A DNA stretch of 64,000 nucleotides from Impatiens glandulifera. Taxonomy: Eukaryota; Streptophyta; Magnoliopsida; Ericales; Balsaminaceae. The stretch covers positions 30,045,348 through 30,109,347 of the forward strand of contig NC_061870.1 of the NCBI RefSeq assembly GCF_907164915.1, read 5' to 3'. Position 1 is the first letter of the stretch. Each line of letters starts with the position of its first letter. This document shows, piece by piece, positions 23,398 through 36,465 of the stretch. Both the position numbers and the translations under genes were made by a program. The notes under the pieces are model-generated. The model made no database searches. It saw only the letters and a program-made list of their open reading frames with translations, and was not told where the DNA came from.

Positions 23398-24654
23398 TTA
23401 CTCAGCAGCAACCACAATCCTTCCAGCAACTTGATCAAGGTCTCTTTGGCCACTGGATGTAATTTTTCGCCCACTGGTAGGTACATACATTATTAGAGAA
23501 ACACCATCAGCCTTCAGTTTTTCAAACTCAAAGAATGTAAAATCAAAAGCTTACCCCTTGGAATCAACATCAATGATGTTAATTTTCTGCAATTGTTGAA
23601 GGATGTGGCGAGCAACTGATCCACTGCTTTTGCAGAAGTGAGGAGGACGGCTTCCATTCCTCTTACTTCCACCGTAAATCCTTCTGAAAGCACCAACTCC
23701 AAGTCCCTGTCTCAGGTATACCTTTCTTGCCATGGAAGCTGAAACCAAATTTGTACAGTTTATCATCAGTTTTCTTTCTATGCAGAACCATTTGTATAAA
23801 CTGTAAAGTCAAACAAGTGAAACAAACATACCAGCTCTGATATAGTACCAATCTGGGTCATAAGGAGCAAGTTCCTTGAAAGTACCAGTCTTCACAATAT
23901 CAACCCAATGGGGAAGCTCGATCTATTGGGGAATAATTCAATCATTAGTCTGTTTAAAACTTGAAGTGTGTTCTATATACAATGAAATCAAACAACAAAA
24001 TAGGAGATTTAGAACTTTACACTCCCCCTTCCCCCTACAGACTAAAAGAACTAAAGTATTATATGGACTGAAAATTTGGGTTTTTGGCTATTTACAAATC
24101 TGGAGGAAATATCTTATATAAGATATTATATTTCTTCAAATAAGTGAATACACTATCATATACAGTTATACACACATAAGATAACTCATCTATAAAGCTG
24201 ATATTCAATAAGTTAACTTTATAATCTCAAGCAGACTAATTGCAACATTTAATTAAAAAAAATGCAGTTATATGGATTTCGAACAACTAGTGAATATTTC
24301 CAACAAATTCGTATTTCGAATTGTAATGTTATATGAATTTGATATATATTAGAGGATTGAGATGACTTGATCCGTTCATCCCTTTGAATAAAACCTAAAC
24401 ACCATAATAAAATATGATATAAACAAGTATACGCGCTTTTAGTAATCATGGGACAATTCAAACAGATAATAAAACGAACAAATCTCCTTCACTAATCTCG
24501 TAACAGATCAAAAGACATAGATAGAGTTTAAAAGATTTGAGATTGTAAACAGGAAGTTATGAATGATTACCTTTCCGGAGCGTTTAAGATGAGCAGAGTA
24601 AGCCTTGACGAACTCATGAGGAGAGACATCCTTCACAGCTCTTGACGTCGCCAT
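23398..24654 (-). CDS. RPS19: 40S ribosomal protein S19 (eS19)
   Basis: The CDS is complement(join(23398..23473,23555..23738,23832..23922,24571..24654)), 144 aa. The protein starts [20 protein letters not shown] and continues with [32 protein letters not shown], the very conserved [29 protein letters not shown], and the end [14 protein letters not shown]. This covers the full eS19 family with no missing part. eS19 belongs to the small subunit head and is needed for 18S rRNA maturation. Introns are phase 0, 1 and 2; the first is the longest (648 bp). Confidence 0.97.
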
Positions 24655-24734
24655 TGTCGTACAAGGGAAGAAGATGAAGTAGCAGCTGCAGCAACGGCGG
24701 ATAACAGTTTATCGCTGCGACGCTGACTACTACT

Positions 24735-24819
24735 CTAGGGTTTTTTCTTGAAAGACAATATGATACTTAAATACCTAGCTTGCTTTGTATACGTGATGGG
24801 CCGATTATTTTCTTGGGCC
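24735..24819 (-). promoter_or_regulatory. RPS19 promoter: telo-box and two site II elements
   Basis: CTAGGGTTT at 24735-24743 reads as a telo-box (AAACCCTAG) on the coding strand. TGGGCC occurs at 24797-24802 and 24814-24819. Telo-box plus site II is the typical combination of plant cytosolic ribosomal protein promoters. Confidence 0.75.
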
Positions 24820-24829
24820 GGATCCTGAA

Positions 24830-25985
24830 CATTACTTTATTTTAAGTCTTTGAATTTTCTTTAATCAATCAAATTATTCCTTAAACTATTAAGTGTATCA
24901 ACTTAATCCTAAGACTTTTAATAAAAACATATTCAAATGTGTTATTCAAGTTGCGAAAAAAATGAAAAGGGTTCATTATTTTATTTTTCTAAAAACACAC
25001 ACAAAAAAAAAACATAAGGATTTAATAGATATAATTCCATAATTCAATTCTCTTTAATTCAGGGTAATTGAAGTAAATATAATATTATTGTCTGAAAAAT
25101 CAAATATCTCTATGTTTATTTAAAATCTTATAAGTTGAAATAAGAATATGTTAACTTTTTTCATATAATAAACACAATTTTTTTTAATAATTTTTTCATC
25201 TCTTTACTAGTTCTGGAAAATTAAAATTTATAACTATATATTTTTTTTTTAAGTTTATGTATATTAAAAATTATAAAAATCGTTTAAACACAACCCGACA
25301 TAAAAAAAATAAAATAAAATAAATAAAACGATACTCAATATTAGGGGATTACAAGGAGCTATTAGACTAGAATGAAATAAATATCATAATGATTAGTGGA
25401 ATGTCCCTATTTTTTTATTGATTATCGAGCTTGTAAATTTTCGAGAAAAACGATTAACTCTTCCACAGACTCTACCGACTTTCAGGATCAAATCTCATAA
25501 AGCGCCGTAATAATAAAATTTATAACTATTCATATGAAAATTCTTACCTTGCCCAAATTATTTTAGAATATTTTAGACTTCGTCTTAATAATATTAAAAT
25601 TGAAATAAAATGTTACACCCGACAAAGTGGTAAATGGTTATGGATGGAAGGAACTTTTTCGATAATTTTTCCTTTAAATATTCTATAACTATAATAAAAC
25701 CAAAGACAGAAAAACTTTGAAATGATAACAGCACAAAATTCATTTTAAGGTTTTTGTATAGATTTAATTTATAACTTTTTTTTATTACATGAACAGAAAT
25801 TATTTAGTATAAATGTAATCATAGATAAAATAATATTTTTATATATTTAAATATTTATTAATCTTGTTTAAAACCTGATTTAAATCCAGATTTTAAAGGG
25901 TGTTTTAAATGTTGTTGTTGGGCTTGTACTTTTGACCCATTACTTGTAAATTTGTCGTAATGTTTTTTGGCTAAGGAAAAACCTA
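24830..25985. other. AT-rich intergenic spacer
   Basis: Poly-A/T runs throughout. I see no coding frame or named repeat. Confidence 0.6.
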
Positions 25986-27405
25986 AGAAACTTCATCCCC
26001 GTCGTCTCCGGTGGTTGATTCACTAATTGTTTCTAGGGTTTCGTTTCGATTGTACATGCTTGTCTTCCTCGTCCAGCCGAGGTATGTAATTCCCTCCTCA
26101 CACGTGCGAATTCCATGTTTTAGTTTCACAGTTAACTTCAGTGGCGAGATTTATAATCAGCATCCTCATCCAATTGAGATCATTTTCTCTTCCTCCCCGC
26201 TAATTGAGTGAGTACACTTGTGTCTATAATTTTAATTAAAGCTCACATGTTAGTAACATTCTTGATCATAAGTAGAAGGAGAATCTTGATTTCAGACCGA
26301 TTCATTAGATTTTATATGCACATCAATTTTGTAACTAAATGCCGAAGGCGATTAAAAAAAGTAATGGAAGCATTAAAAGAATGGATCGAAGGAATAAGAT
26401 AAACACTGTTATTTAAAAAAAAAAATGTTACCATATTAGTGTTTTAGAAGGATGACAATTGATCAAGAAATAATACTGTGAAAGAACTTTCAGAGGTTCA
26501 ATATGTTAATGATCTGTAATAGATTGCTATTGATAGGAGGAATAATCAGTGAACTAGTCTTCTTCTTAGATGTTTGCTAGATATTTCTGTAATGATATAA
26601 CTTAGAATATAATACAATAACAGTGATAATAACACAGACATCAAGAAATAGGAGAAGGAGTAGTCAATAGAAGAAGAAAGTGATTCAAAATAGATTGATA
26701 AGGGAGATGGAAAGAATAGCCAAGACTCAAGAATACCATTAGGAGAATGTGCAGATCTTGTACTTTTAAGCTTTTGTCCATTGATGCAGGGTTAGTTATT
26801 TGTTTATTAGGGCTTAAGTACATACATATATTGTTGTTGCAGATAAATGGTGGAGTCTTCTCACAAGATTTGAAGTCAACCGCATCATTTCTGTTGTATT
26901 GTGAAGTAATTAGAATATCAATCAATGGATCATCGTAAGCCCTTCCTCCTTATCCCAGTCCTTTACATTACCTATCCAGTCATTATATCTTATATGCGTA
27001 AGTCCTGTTTACTTAATTATTCACATGCTGCATTAATAATGTTTACTTGTGTAACTTGCACTCCTTGTAGACTATTGAGAGAAATTGCAGTTGTGCTAAC
27101 AAATTATAATTTTTTAAATGCTAAAGTTTGGATTAATAAAGTTGTTGCAAAAACGACTTCTATTAATAATTTAATACAAATAATGTCAAAACCAAATCTT
27201 GAACACATGACCTTAAAGTTCTTCTCAACCATTAAGACACGTTGGATTGGTGATGACGATGTGTATCATCAAAACTATAACTTTGTAGCATCAAGAAGAA
27301 TAGACATATATGCATCATTCGAATTCACAAAATGTTTCTTTGAATTGTTTCAGTAATAAAGTCATATTTGACCATTATATCTCCGTTATCTTTTTTTCTG
27401 TGAAG
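25986..27405 (+). promoter_or_regulatory. 5' region of the hnRNP Q-like gene (leader exons, unresolved start)
   Basis: A leader with CTAGGGTTT (26033-26041) ends at donor GAG|GTATGT (26082). An ATG at 26339 opens MPKAIKK just before a donor-like AAA|GTAATG; joined to 27408 this would give a short basic N-terminus in frame. This is a possibility, not a call. The other short frames to 27356 show no coding character. The true initiator of the gene is therefore uncertain. Confidence 0.4.
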
Positions 27406-27407
27406 AG

Positions 27408-30400
27408 CTACCAGGTGGTGGATCGGAGGTTTTTGTTGGTGGGTTGTCTAGATCTATAGATGAAGACACAATTAATGAGGTTTGTACGATTCACAAGATT
27501 GTTTACCAGATTACATGAGTTAGCATTAGGTTTCTACAGGGACATGCACCTTTGAATAATAGTAATATACTCAACTTGCATAATGTCAAAATGAATTTCC
27601 TAGTTCCATTGCTGGAATTTAGCTTGTGACACAGAAAGTATTATTTTTTCACTCTAGTTTGTCTGAGAGTAGGAAGTGATAAACCCTCTCATTAACACCG
27701 CCTAATGTCTTGATGCTTCCTTGATTTTTTATTTGTTGTTGGAGCTGATCTTTCCCTTCAAAGGTGTGAGTGAATATGTGTGGCTGCATTATCTTGTTTA
27801 CACTGCTCTATTCTTCTCTCAGCCAAAACCCTTTATCTGGCCCTAGTGTCTTTGAGTATATTGGTGTTATCATGCATTTTGAAGCAGTTCTTGATGCCAA
27901 ATTTACCATGTGAATAGATCTTGAAAATATTATTGCCATCATTTGATTATATGGTCTTTCTGCTTTCAATTCTATCAATATAGCTTTTTCTGGTTATGGT
28001 TTACCGTCTTTGATGATGAGTTTCGTAGCATAGTTTTGATGTTATAGTAAGTGATTGCTATTTTACTGTCATTGTGTTTCCTCAGGAATTCTCTACATGT
28101 GGTGATATTTTGGAAGTGCGTTTAATAAAGGATCATACAGGCAAATCCAAGGTTCAACATTCTCTAGAATGCAGTTATTTAGAAGATATTTAACTACATT
28201 GTTCTTTTCAATTTTATTAATGAATTGAGTTTGATATTTTAAATTCATATTGGTTGTTGCAGGGCTTTGGCTTTGTGCGTTTTGCCACAAAAGAGGCTGC
28301 TGATAAAGCATTGAAGGAAAAATCTGGAATTACAGTAAGTATATGCTGGGTAAAATTGTGGTGATAAAGGCCTTATCTATTAGCTATCTTCTAAAGAGAG
28401 AAATCTGCTTTTAACGGATTAGATAAAACGTTGTTTTCTGAATCTACAACTCTTTAGGAGTCTACAATATTCTGATGATTTCCACTTAGATTAAGGCTCA
28501 AATTATTATTATTATTATTTATCATTGAAAATCCTCAATGTTGATCTGCTTGGCTTTGTATTTCAGCTAGATGGGAAGAAGATTGGTGTTCTGCCTTCAA
28601 ATGAACAGAAATCTCTATATTTTGGAAAGATTTGCAAAGGTTGGATTCAATTTTTGGTGACAATTTATTATTGTTTTAAGTCTATTATGCCTGGATGTTA
28701 TTTGGTTGGTCCTAGTTCATTTAATTTAAATTTAAATGATGTGAACAATTTATCATTCTTGCAGATTGGACTGATGATGAATTTGAGGAAATTTTACGAC
28801 AGGTACATATTCATGATTTGTTTCCTAGTGTTGTCAATTTATCAGATAGCCTAAGCATGAGGTGTTTTGATTGATAGGATTTTCCAGATGTTGTGTCTGT
28901 GGAGCTGCCAAAACCCTTCACCATTGGAGAAGCATCTCAGAAGCAACAAAATCGGGGTTTTGCTTTAGTGAAGTTTTCATCTCATGCTGTAAAGTTCCTT
29001 CCTATTATGTTTAAATAGTAGTTGTTGATTGTTCTTAAACACTTGCATGGCATCTATTGACTCACAGATGGCGTCTTAAATCCTACAGGGTAGGAGCTCA
29101 GGTCCGTGGTTTGATTCTGGGTTCAGGCATTTTTTTTTTCTTCTATTTGACCCACTCCAATTCACGGACAAATGATTTTCACAAAAAGTTTTAGACATTT
29201 TAAGAGCAATAACTTGTAATTCTCTGATCACAACATACATAAAATATATTTTGGACTAAATTTACAAGATTTTACATCTATCCTCCAAAGAAGTTAAAAC
29301 TTGTCCATTATCAGACAACTCTTAAGTGAAGATAGTAACTTACCCAATCTTCTGGAAGTGGAAATTTCTCTTGTTGTTGGGTTCAATTCTTCTATCATGC
29401 TGGAAGTTTGAACAATAATTTCTTAAGCCTGCAAAACAGATAAATACTAATATGCAAAATGATAGAATCCTAAAAATTGCAAAACAGATAAATACTAACA
29501 TGCAAAGAATTTTAGAAACTAACTCCCTTAAGAAGCGAAAAGGTATTCCCTTCTTGCATTTCATAAGTTAATTTGTTCAGATTTAGGATTATCCATCATT
29601 TGAGTTAGAGATTGGACTTTCATGCCCAAGTATCTTGGGTACTGGAATTCAATGTTCTTGCTTCTGAATTATTTTTGTAGCACTGAGTGCTCAAAGTAAA
29701 GATGATAGAACGTTGTGTTTTGATCTCCCAAGGAATGGGATTGAGTATGGTTGAGTTAAGGAGGTGATGGTTAAAGATAGAGGTTTAAAATTGGACAATT
29801 TATTGACTAATCCACTTGATTATCTTAGCTAGAACTTCATAGCTATGCTGATATGAACAAAACCCAGATCGGAGTGCAAATTACTTCTAAGAAATACTTT
29901 CCAGTACCAAAATGATTTATTGTGTATATCCATCCTGTTACTATAATGACATACATCTTGACACACAACAAAAACACATTACTCTAGCCAAGTGCAAATC
30001 AAAACCAGAATGGACAAGGTGTATCTCATCTTTAAAGCCAAAGCTAATATTAATATTAACCCTGAGAATCTTTCAATTCTTACAGAACACATTAGAGAAT
30101 GGTCATCTACTCATTAGTTACTTTATGAATTGTCTGTTTCTCTCCTTTGCAAAATATAACCTCCTCTCCTGTTAATCACTCCTGCTAATACTTTGTGATA
30201 TCCTTTCTATCTACTTTGCTTGTAAACTCCAATTCCAATTTGTCACATATATATCATCTGATCTGAGGCTAAGCCTTGCATCGTGAATCATTTGAGTTTC
30301 CAATGCCAACTCCATTTCAACGTGTCTCAAGCATCAAATATATGAATATTATTACCCTGAATACGATCAAGTCTGCACAACATTTTATCTAATATTTAAA

Positions 30401-33400
30401 TTATCAATCAAAAGCACAAAGTTTACCCAATATAGCCACATGGAGGCTTATCAGGTTTAAATATAAGAAATTTGAACCTGCCTCGGCCTCTCTAAATCAC
30501 AGGCTGCAGTAAAAGCTTATCGAGTGGGGACAAAACCAGACTTTTCAATTGCTGCTGGTAGCTGTCATCCAGTTGTAAAATGGGCTGAGGACACTAATGT
30601 TGATCCCGAGGAACTTGCAAAGGTGTGGTCACTGTTCCATGCATGCTTTCCCCTTTTCTTTCTCTTAAATCCAATGATTCTATCTTGTTATTTCCCATCT
30701 CTTCCATCCACAGGTTAAAACAGCATTTGTCAGTAACCTCCCTCAGGATGCTGATGAGAAATACTTGAGGGAATTGTTTGAACCTCTCGGAAAGGTCTAC
30801 AGCTCAAAATCGTTTATTCTCTCTCTCATATGAATGATGGATTATATTTTGTACTATTGACTAACTATATTTTGTTTTCAGTTAGATCGTGTTACACTAT
30901 CCAATAAGCGTGATTTCCCAGTTGGATACATTCAATTTTTAGAGCGATCCGTAAGTTTCTATTCTACTCTGCTATCTTCTAGTCCTGCATATGTTATTGT
31001 CTCTTCCATCTATCTATACACTGATAATGAAAATACCACTACATGCACTATCTTTGATATATCAGTGTTTTCTGTACAGTTGATAGTCCAAGATGTATTT
31101 TGTGGTCTTTGTGATTGTAAATGTTGCTTTTTCCCTAATTTGACCCAGCTCTACATTACAATTTTTTTTACATCCTTTATTTTTTTTACTGATTTAATAC
31201 TATTGATGCTTACATTTCTTTTATCTTATATACTTGATCTTACAAGCACTCTGGCAAAACTGTCCTTTGTGATGACAGTCATTTTAATTAATTATTTTCA
31301 TTGTCTTCCCTCTTACTCTGTTTCTGTTTCTAGGACCTTGACGATGCTATAAAAGAAATGAATGGAAAAGAAGTGCAGTGTCCAAATGGAGGTCCTTTAT
31401 TTAAGCTTCAGGTAAATTCTCCACACATTCTGAAGTCCTGATCTTGTAAATATGATCAAGACCATAGTGCATGAGTTTTGGCATGGGTTTGATGTATTCA
31501 ATAGGTGGAATTAGCAAGGCCGCCACCTATGGAGAAAAAAGGGAAACGGTCTCGTGACGACTCTGAAAGAAAACCAGCTAAAAAGATTCCAAGTCATTTG
31601 AAATCTTCAACATATAATCAAATCCTTGGCAGCTCACATAGCAACATATCCAGAGCTCATGAATTACATTATCTGCGAAATGTTAGTTTCTATTATTCAT
31701 AAATTTATATCTTGTTTTTTTGTTATTGGTGATTAGTCGCTTATGTGAAAATCTCATGTCCCAAAATGTTGTGTATAGTATGTAATTGTTAATTTGCCTC
31801 TCCCCCTTGAGAGTAAGTATCGAAGTAGTCACCCTCACCCGCGCAAGCATAGGTGTTTTGACAACTTGTTTGCAAGTTAGGTGTTTTCTAAGATGTCCTA
31901 ATTCAATTAAGAAAAGAGATGCCACTTGATTTTAAATTTAAAAACCTAAGGTGAAGAAAATGTTTTTAAAAGCATTTGACTTTGGTTGTATGTAGTTAAA
32001 TGTAATGATTTGTGAGTGAACTAGAAGATATAGGTAAGCATTTGTTTAAATAGGGAAGGCAGTTGATCACTTAGCGTCCTAGTTGGTCCATCCATGGTAG
32101 GTCTTCCTTGAAAGCGAGATAATGTAGGAATGATTCTCCTGTTGACCTTAAAAGATTGACTACAAGAAAAGATTTGGGATGAAGGAATACATAGCAATTG
32201 AGACTCCTTGTGAGTGGAAAATGAAGGAATTGGAAGCAAAGTTTATTGTTCCTCTTACAGAGGAATAATGAGAGAAAAAAGTGAAGGTTGAGAAGTAATG
32301 GGGAATTAGTTAAGAGGTTGGCAGTATGATAAAGGTGCTATTAGATTATAATTATTTTGATGATTAATACGACAATGCTTGATAATGATAGTATTTTTTG
32401 AATTTAAAAGTCAGTATGTATTTTAACTATTATTAGTTTATTTATTTGAGCATTAATTAATTATTGAAAAGATTTCCTGGAAATCTCAGCTGGGGAAAAT
32501 TTAGGGTATTTTCAGATTATCCATCGATTGTGAACTCTCCCATGCTATATCTGTTGTAAGCTTTTGTACAATAATAACCTTGTGCATTTGTATTGTTGTT
32601 GAAATATTGTTTATTTCACACAGGAAGCGGCAGCCACTGATACATATGAAGCTGCTCTAGCATCACTTCCCTTTTCTGTTAAGGAGCGCTTTCTTAGGAT
32701 CCTACGGCTTGGTATTGCAACACATTACGATGTAAATCTGCTTATTCTTGGATTGCTGATCCTGTTCTAGTATGAGCAGTAGTTATTATTAGTCACAGTC
32801 TAGTCCGTATCCTTGAGCACCCCAAAAATTAATTGATGCAGATACTCTATTTGTTCATTTTAGACTTGTTATGAGAATATTTTGTTATGGTTTTTTATAC
32901 CTTTTTTGTTCCTTGTATTAACAGTTAGATATCCATTCTCTTACTAGCCTCATTCAACTTCCTCAGCAAATTGCGATAACGGTTCTTGATCAGGTGAAGC
33001 ATAGTGCTTTTTAACTTCTTCTCTAACTTTATTTGCCCTTATTTTAACCCTTGTGCCGTTATTTGCAGTTCATGCTTTCAGGGGCTGACAAGTCTAATAA
33101 AGGAGAGTATCTTGCGAGGTTAATAGCAAAGGTATTGATTGAATAATACTTATATATTATGACTTTTTAGATGAAGGGGTTTTTAACTCTTTTTTTATTT
33201 TCCTGTAATGGCTGCAGCACCCTAGGGCAGGGGATATGCTTATAAACGAAGTACAAGTGCCTAGCTATTCAGCCAGATATCATTTACCAGTAGCTGATCC
33301 AAATTTCTCTAGGTCAGTAAATTCCAAATTTGTAGATTTAGTTGATTTATTTACTACATAATTTTAATTATGTGATGAGATGAGATGCAGGTATGAAAGT

Positions 33401-33712
33401 AGTTTAACAGGGGGTCGATATTCTTCATCGGTTTATTCTCAACCTCAATCAAGTGGTTATAGCAGCAGAATAGAGGAAGATGGCTCATTGATGTACCAAT
33501 CGGCCAGGTCTTCATCTGTATCTTATAACACGCTAAATATGGATCCTTCCCTCCAAGCAACAGCTGTTAACGGAGGAGGACATCCCTCTCAACCACCACC
33601 ATCCCGTGTCAGGTTTGACCCCTTCACTGGCATACCCTACAAATTTGACCCTTTCACCGGCGAGCCACTCCCCCAGAATTCACCACCCCTAGGATTCAGA
33701 AGCCCGTATTGA
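27408..33712 (+). CDS. hnRNP Q/SYNCRIP-like RNA-binding protein, three RRMs (5' end not resolved)
   Basis: Fifteen exons can be joined: 27408..27479, 28086..28151, 28263..28334, 28567..28639, 28765..28802, 28878..28988, 30503..30622, 30714..30794, 30882..30950, 31334..31411, 31505..31681, 32624..32731, 32925..32993, 33069..33131 and 33218..33312, ending in 33391..33712, so 16 with the last. Together they code for at least 537 aa, nearly all phase 0. RRM1 has VFVGGL and GFGFVRF; RRM2 LYFGKI and RGFALVKF; RRM3 AFVSNL and VGYIQF. A basic linker (KKGKRSRDDSERKPAKK) suggests nuclear import. Then comes a helical domain (LPFSVKERFLRILRLGIATHYDLD... to LIAKH) resembling the acidic/NURR domain of animal SYNCRIP, and a Ser/Tyr-rich tail with a doubled FDPFTG motif. 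Likely roles are mRNA processing or transport; relatives include Arabidopsis LIF2. Confidence 0.85.
28989..30502. other. Large intron of the hnRNP Q-like gene
   Basis: At 1.5 kb this is the largest intron of the gene. Near 29085-29160 it holds a B-box-like GGTTTGATTCTGG and a poly-T run, possibly a SINE relic. A 27-bp direct repeat (AAAACAGATAAATACTAAYATGCAAA) occurs at 29428-29453 and 29480-29505. Confidence 0.5.
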
Positions 33713-35330
33713 CACTACTATATTAGCGAGTTTAACAGTTTTTCTTTCTTTTTTTTCTGCCGCATTTGGGTGTTTTAACTAATTAAATCTTATTTAACGT
33801 TTTCTTGAGTATCAATATTCAATTATATTATATATTTCATGGACTATTTTCTGTCTTGAACTTTTTTTACTTCTTAGAGTAGTCGTAAAATAGTGATATA
33901 AAATAGTTGGGCCATGGAATATAATTCAAATCTCATTTAAATTGAATGTTGACAGCCGACACTCCATATGTTTTATGTATAGAACAAAATTGACCGCTTA
34001 TCTGGTCATCCAATGTCATAACACAGTGGGCCAAACAAAAGGAATATAACTGCACATTGTTTTTGTTGCAATTTGTAATTTGTGCAGATTTAAGGTTAAT
34101 AAAAATATGTTAAAATAGATTCAAACGGTTCCATTTTATCATCCTCACATCAACCCAAATACTTTTTTATATTAATATTTTTTTAAATTATTATATTTCA
34201 AATAATTCAGACCCATTTGTGTTAATATGGATACAAGTAAGGAAACAGCCTTGAAATAATATATAATAATAAATTTTGATTAGATAAAAGTAGTGAAGGA
34301 TAATGGAGGGGCAACCACGTGGCACACATGCCGGATTTGGGATATGAATAAGAAGATATATGGCACATGGTGCAGCCACAACATTATACTAGTTTAATTA
34401 AAAGTGTTAACAACATATTATATTATTTTTGAGGTGGCGTTCTGTCAGTGGTCGACCCAAAAGAGATATTTGAATAACAAAGAAGGGAAAATGAGTAAAA
34501 TGATTAATATTATTATTATTATTAAATTTGAAAAGAATGTGATCAGTAGAATGCAGGGAATGTGCAGAACAATCTGTACATTTCATTCTGCCTCACTGTC
34601 TCCTCTCCTGTTCTCACATTCTCACATGCCTATCTCCTCGTTTGATTCATCTAAATTTGCTTATAATGGTTATAATTAAATTTTATTTATTTGCCCTGTT
34701 TTTGACAAATAAGTTTTCAAAACAACTAGACATTTTGACAGAATCAACAATATATAATAAGATGAATCAAACTAAACCTATCTTTCTCTAATTTTTGCTT
34801 GTTTCTGGCCCCATTACCCCCACATTCACATGTGCCCTTTTTTGGGGGCCATGGTAGAGGGCAAAACCCAACTTGGGTCACGATTTAACTATCTTTTAAT
34901 TTTTTTCAGTTTAATTGACCAAACTACCACTTTAATTTCAACAGTATTTCAAACAGTGTTCAGTTGTTGCTTCTTTTGGAAATGGAAAAAGAGAAAGGGT
35001 ATTTTGGGAAAAATAAGAAGTAACAGTTTCGAGGAAACGGAGGACTCTCTGGAGTGGACCTTAAACATGTGCATAGGGCAGAAGATGGGGCAGACTTTGT
35101 TTCCCAATACCCTTTTTTCTGCCTTTGAAATACTTTCACATATAATTTTAAATTTATATATAAAAAAGGAACAGACAATTTAAGAGGTTGATTGATTTTG
35201 TAATATTTTAAATAACTAGTATTCAAATATTAAACTTATAATAAATAAGGTTATATTTAAAGAGAGGTAATATAATATGAATATGAACTCAACTAAGCTT
35301 AAAAATATCAAACTAATATGGTTATCCGGA
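33713..35330. other. Intergenic spacer after the hnRNP Q-like gene
   Basis: 3'UTR followed by AT-rich spacer. ORFs at 34404-34679 and 34830-35183 show no family motifs and low-complexity composition, so I do not call them. Confidence 0.55.
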
Positions 35331-35339
35331 TGTACCACT

Positions 35340-36031
35340 TCATCATGTGGTTCTTGTTTAGGGAAAATACTCAACTAGGGATTGCATCAAAAGATATATG
35401 AATATTCCGGATTCTAATTAACTACTTTGTGAAAAGAATGAGGAGACAATGAATCACTTATTTGGTTGTTGTTCGTTTACGTTTGAATTGTGAAAAAGGT
35501 TTTCAGAAGCAATGGAATTAGTCTATTTCCCTTTGGAGTGGATCAACATCAAAGAGGTTGTTGCTATTATGAAAGCAAGAGTTAATCAATTCTGCTCGGA
35601 TTTGTTTAAATGTGGGTATGCATCTATTATTTATCATGTATGGGCGGAAAGAAATTCAAGAGCATTTTCGAGTGTAAAATGTGGCGCTGAGGATGTATAG
35701 AGAAGTAGTATGATTGATTGCAATTCTCTCACTCGTATTAGGAGGCGAAGCCGAAGAATGAGCAAATTATGTCAAAATTGGAGCATGAATTATGATGAAG
35801 TCACGCAATTTAGTATGTTTAAGACAAGATTATAAACATAGTGTTGTTGTGTTTGAGTTGTTTGTTTGTATGCGCTGTTGGTGATGTTCATTTGTTTTGT
35901 TATTTCGTTATTTGAAAATTAGAGCAACGATTTGTTTTGTTTTAATTCATAAACTCATGTAGTTTTTTTTTACCCGTTTTAGATTTTTTTTTTATTAATA
36001 AAATGACGTTAAATCGTTAAAAAAAAAAAAT
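35340..36031 (+). pseudogene. 5'-truncated non-LTR retrotransposon (LINE), zf-RVT end
   Basis: In one frame with stops it reads CEKNEETMNHLFGCCSFTFEL*KRF...INIKEVVAIMKARVNQFC...YASIIYHVWAERNSRAFSS. This is the zinc-binding segment that follows the reverse transcriptase in plant LINEs (C-x-x-x-EETMNHLF-x-C, then YHVWAERN-R-F). The reverse transcriptase and endonuclease domains are missing. A long untranslated stretch ends in AAATCGTTAAAAAAAAAA near 36031, the expected poly-A end, so insertion was plus-oriented and 5'-truncated. At least two nonsense codons (FEL*KR; EDV*RSS) make it dead. Confidence 0.75.
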
Positions 36032-36465
36032 AGTTTGCAGTTTGAACATCGAATAAGGCGGGCCACCAAAGTTTCCAAAAGATTAGGCTTTTATGGCATA
36101 TGCCACATAATAGTCTGTCACACTCCTTTTGTAATGTGCTTCATTTTATTTTTATTTTTCTAATGGAGTATTGAAATATTTATTATTAATATTATATATG
36201 ATACTTTATTTATTTTTGAGTTTATTCAAAGGGGTGACTAACTAGTATGTATTCTTGGAAGCAATTAAATTAGTTTGATTTAATTTGGTGCACGTTTATG
36301 TTATTATTGAAGATGGCAATTTTGTAATTATGGAGAAAAAAGAAAGGTGTTAAATGTCAATCTGGTCATTACTTAAACGGCCAAAACAAACTCAATTCAC
36401 CAAACCAACCGCTCACACAAAAAAGCCATTTCCTGGACTCTCTCTCTCTTCTCTCTCTCCTCAAC
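36032..36465. promoter_or_regulatory. Upstream region of the HLH gene
   Basis: Spacer ending in a CT-rich leader (CTCTCTCTCTTCTCTCTCTCC, 36439-36459; Y-patch type) just before the ATG. I see no clear TATA box. Confidence 0.45.

Noticed and set aside
34404..35183. ORFs of 91 and 117 codons in the spacer
   Set aside because: Low-complexity composition, no domain, no splice or promoter context.
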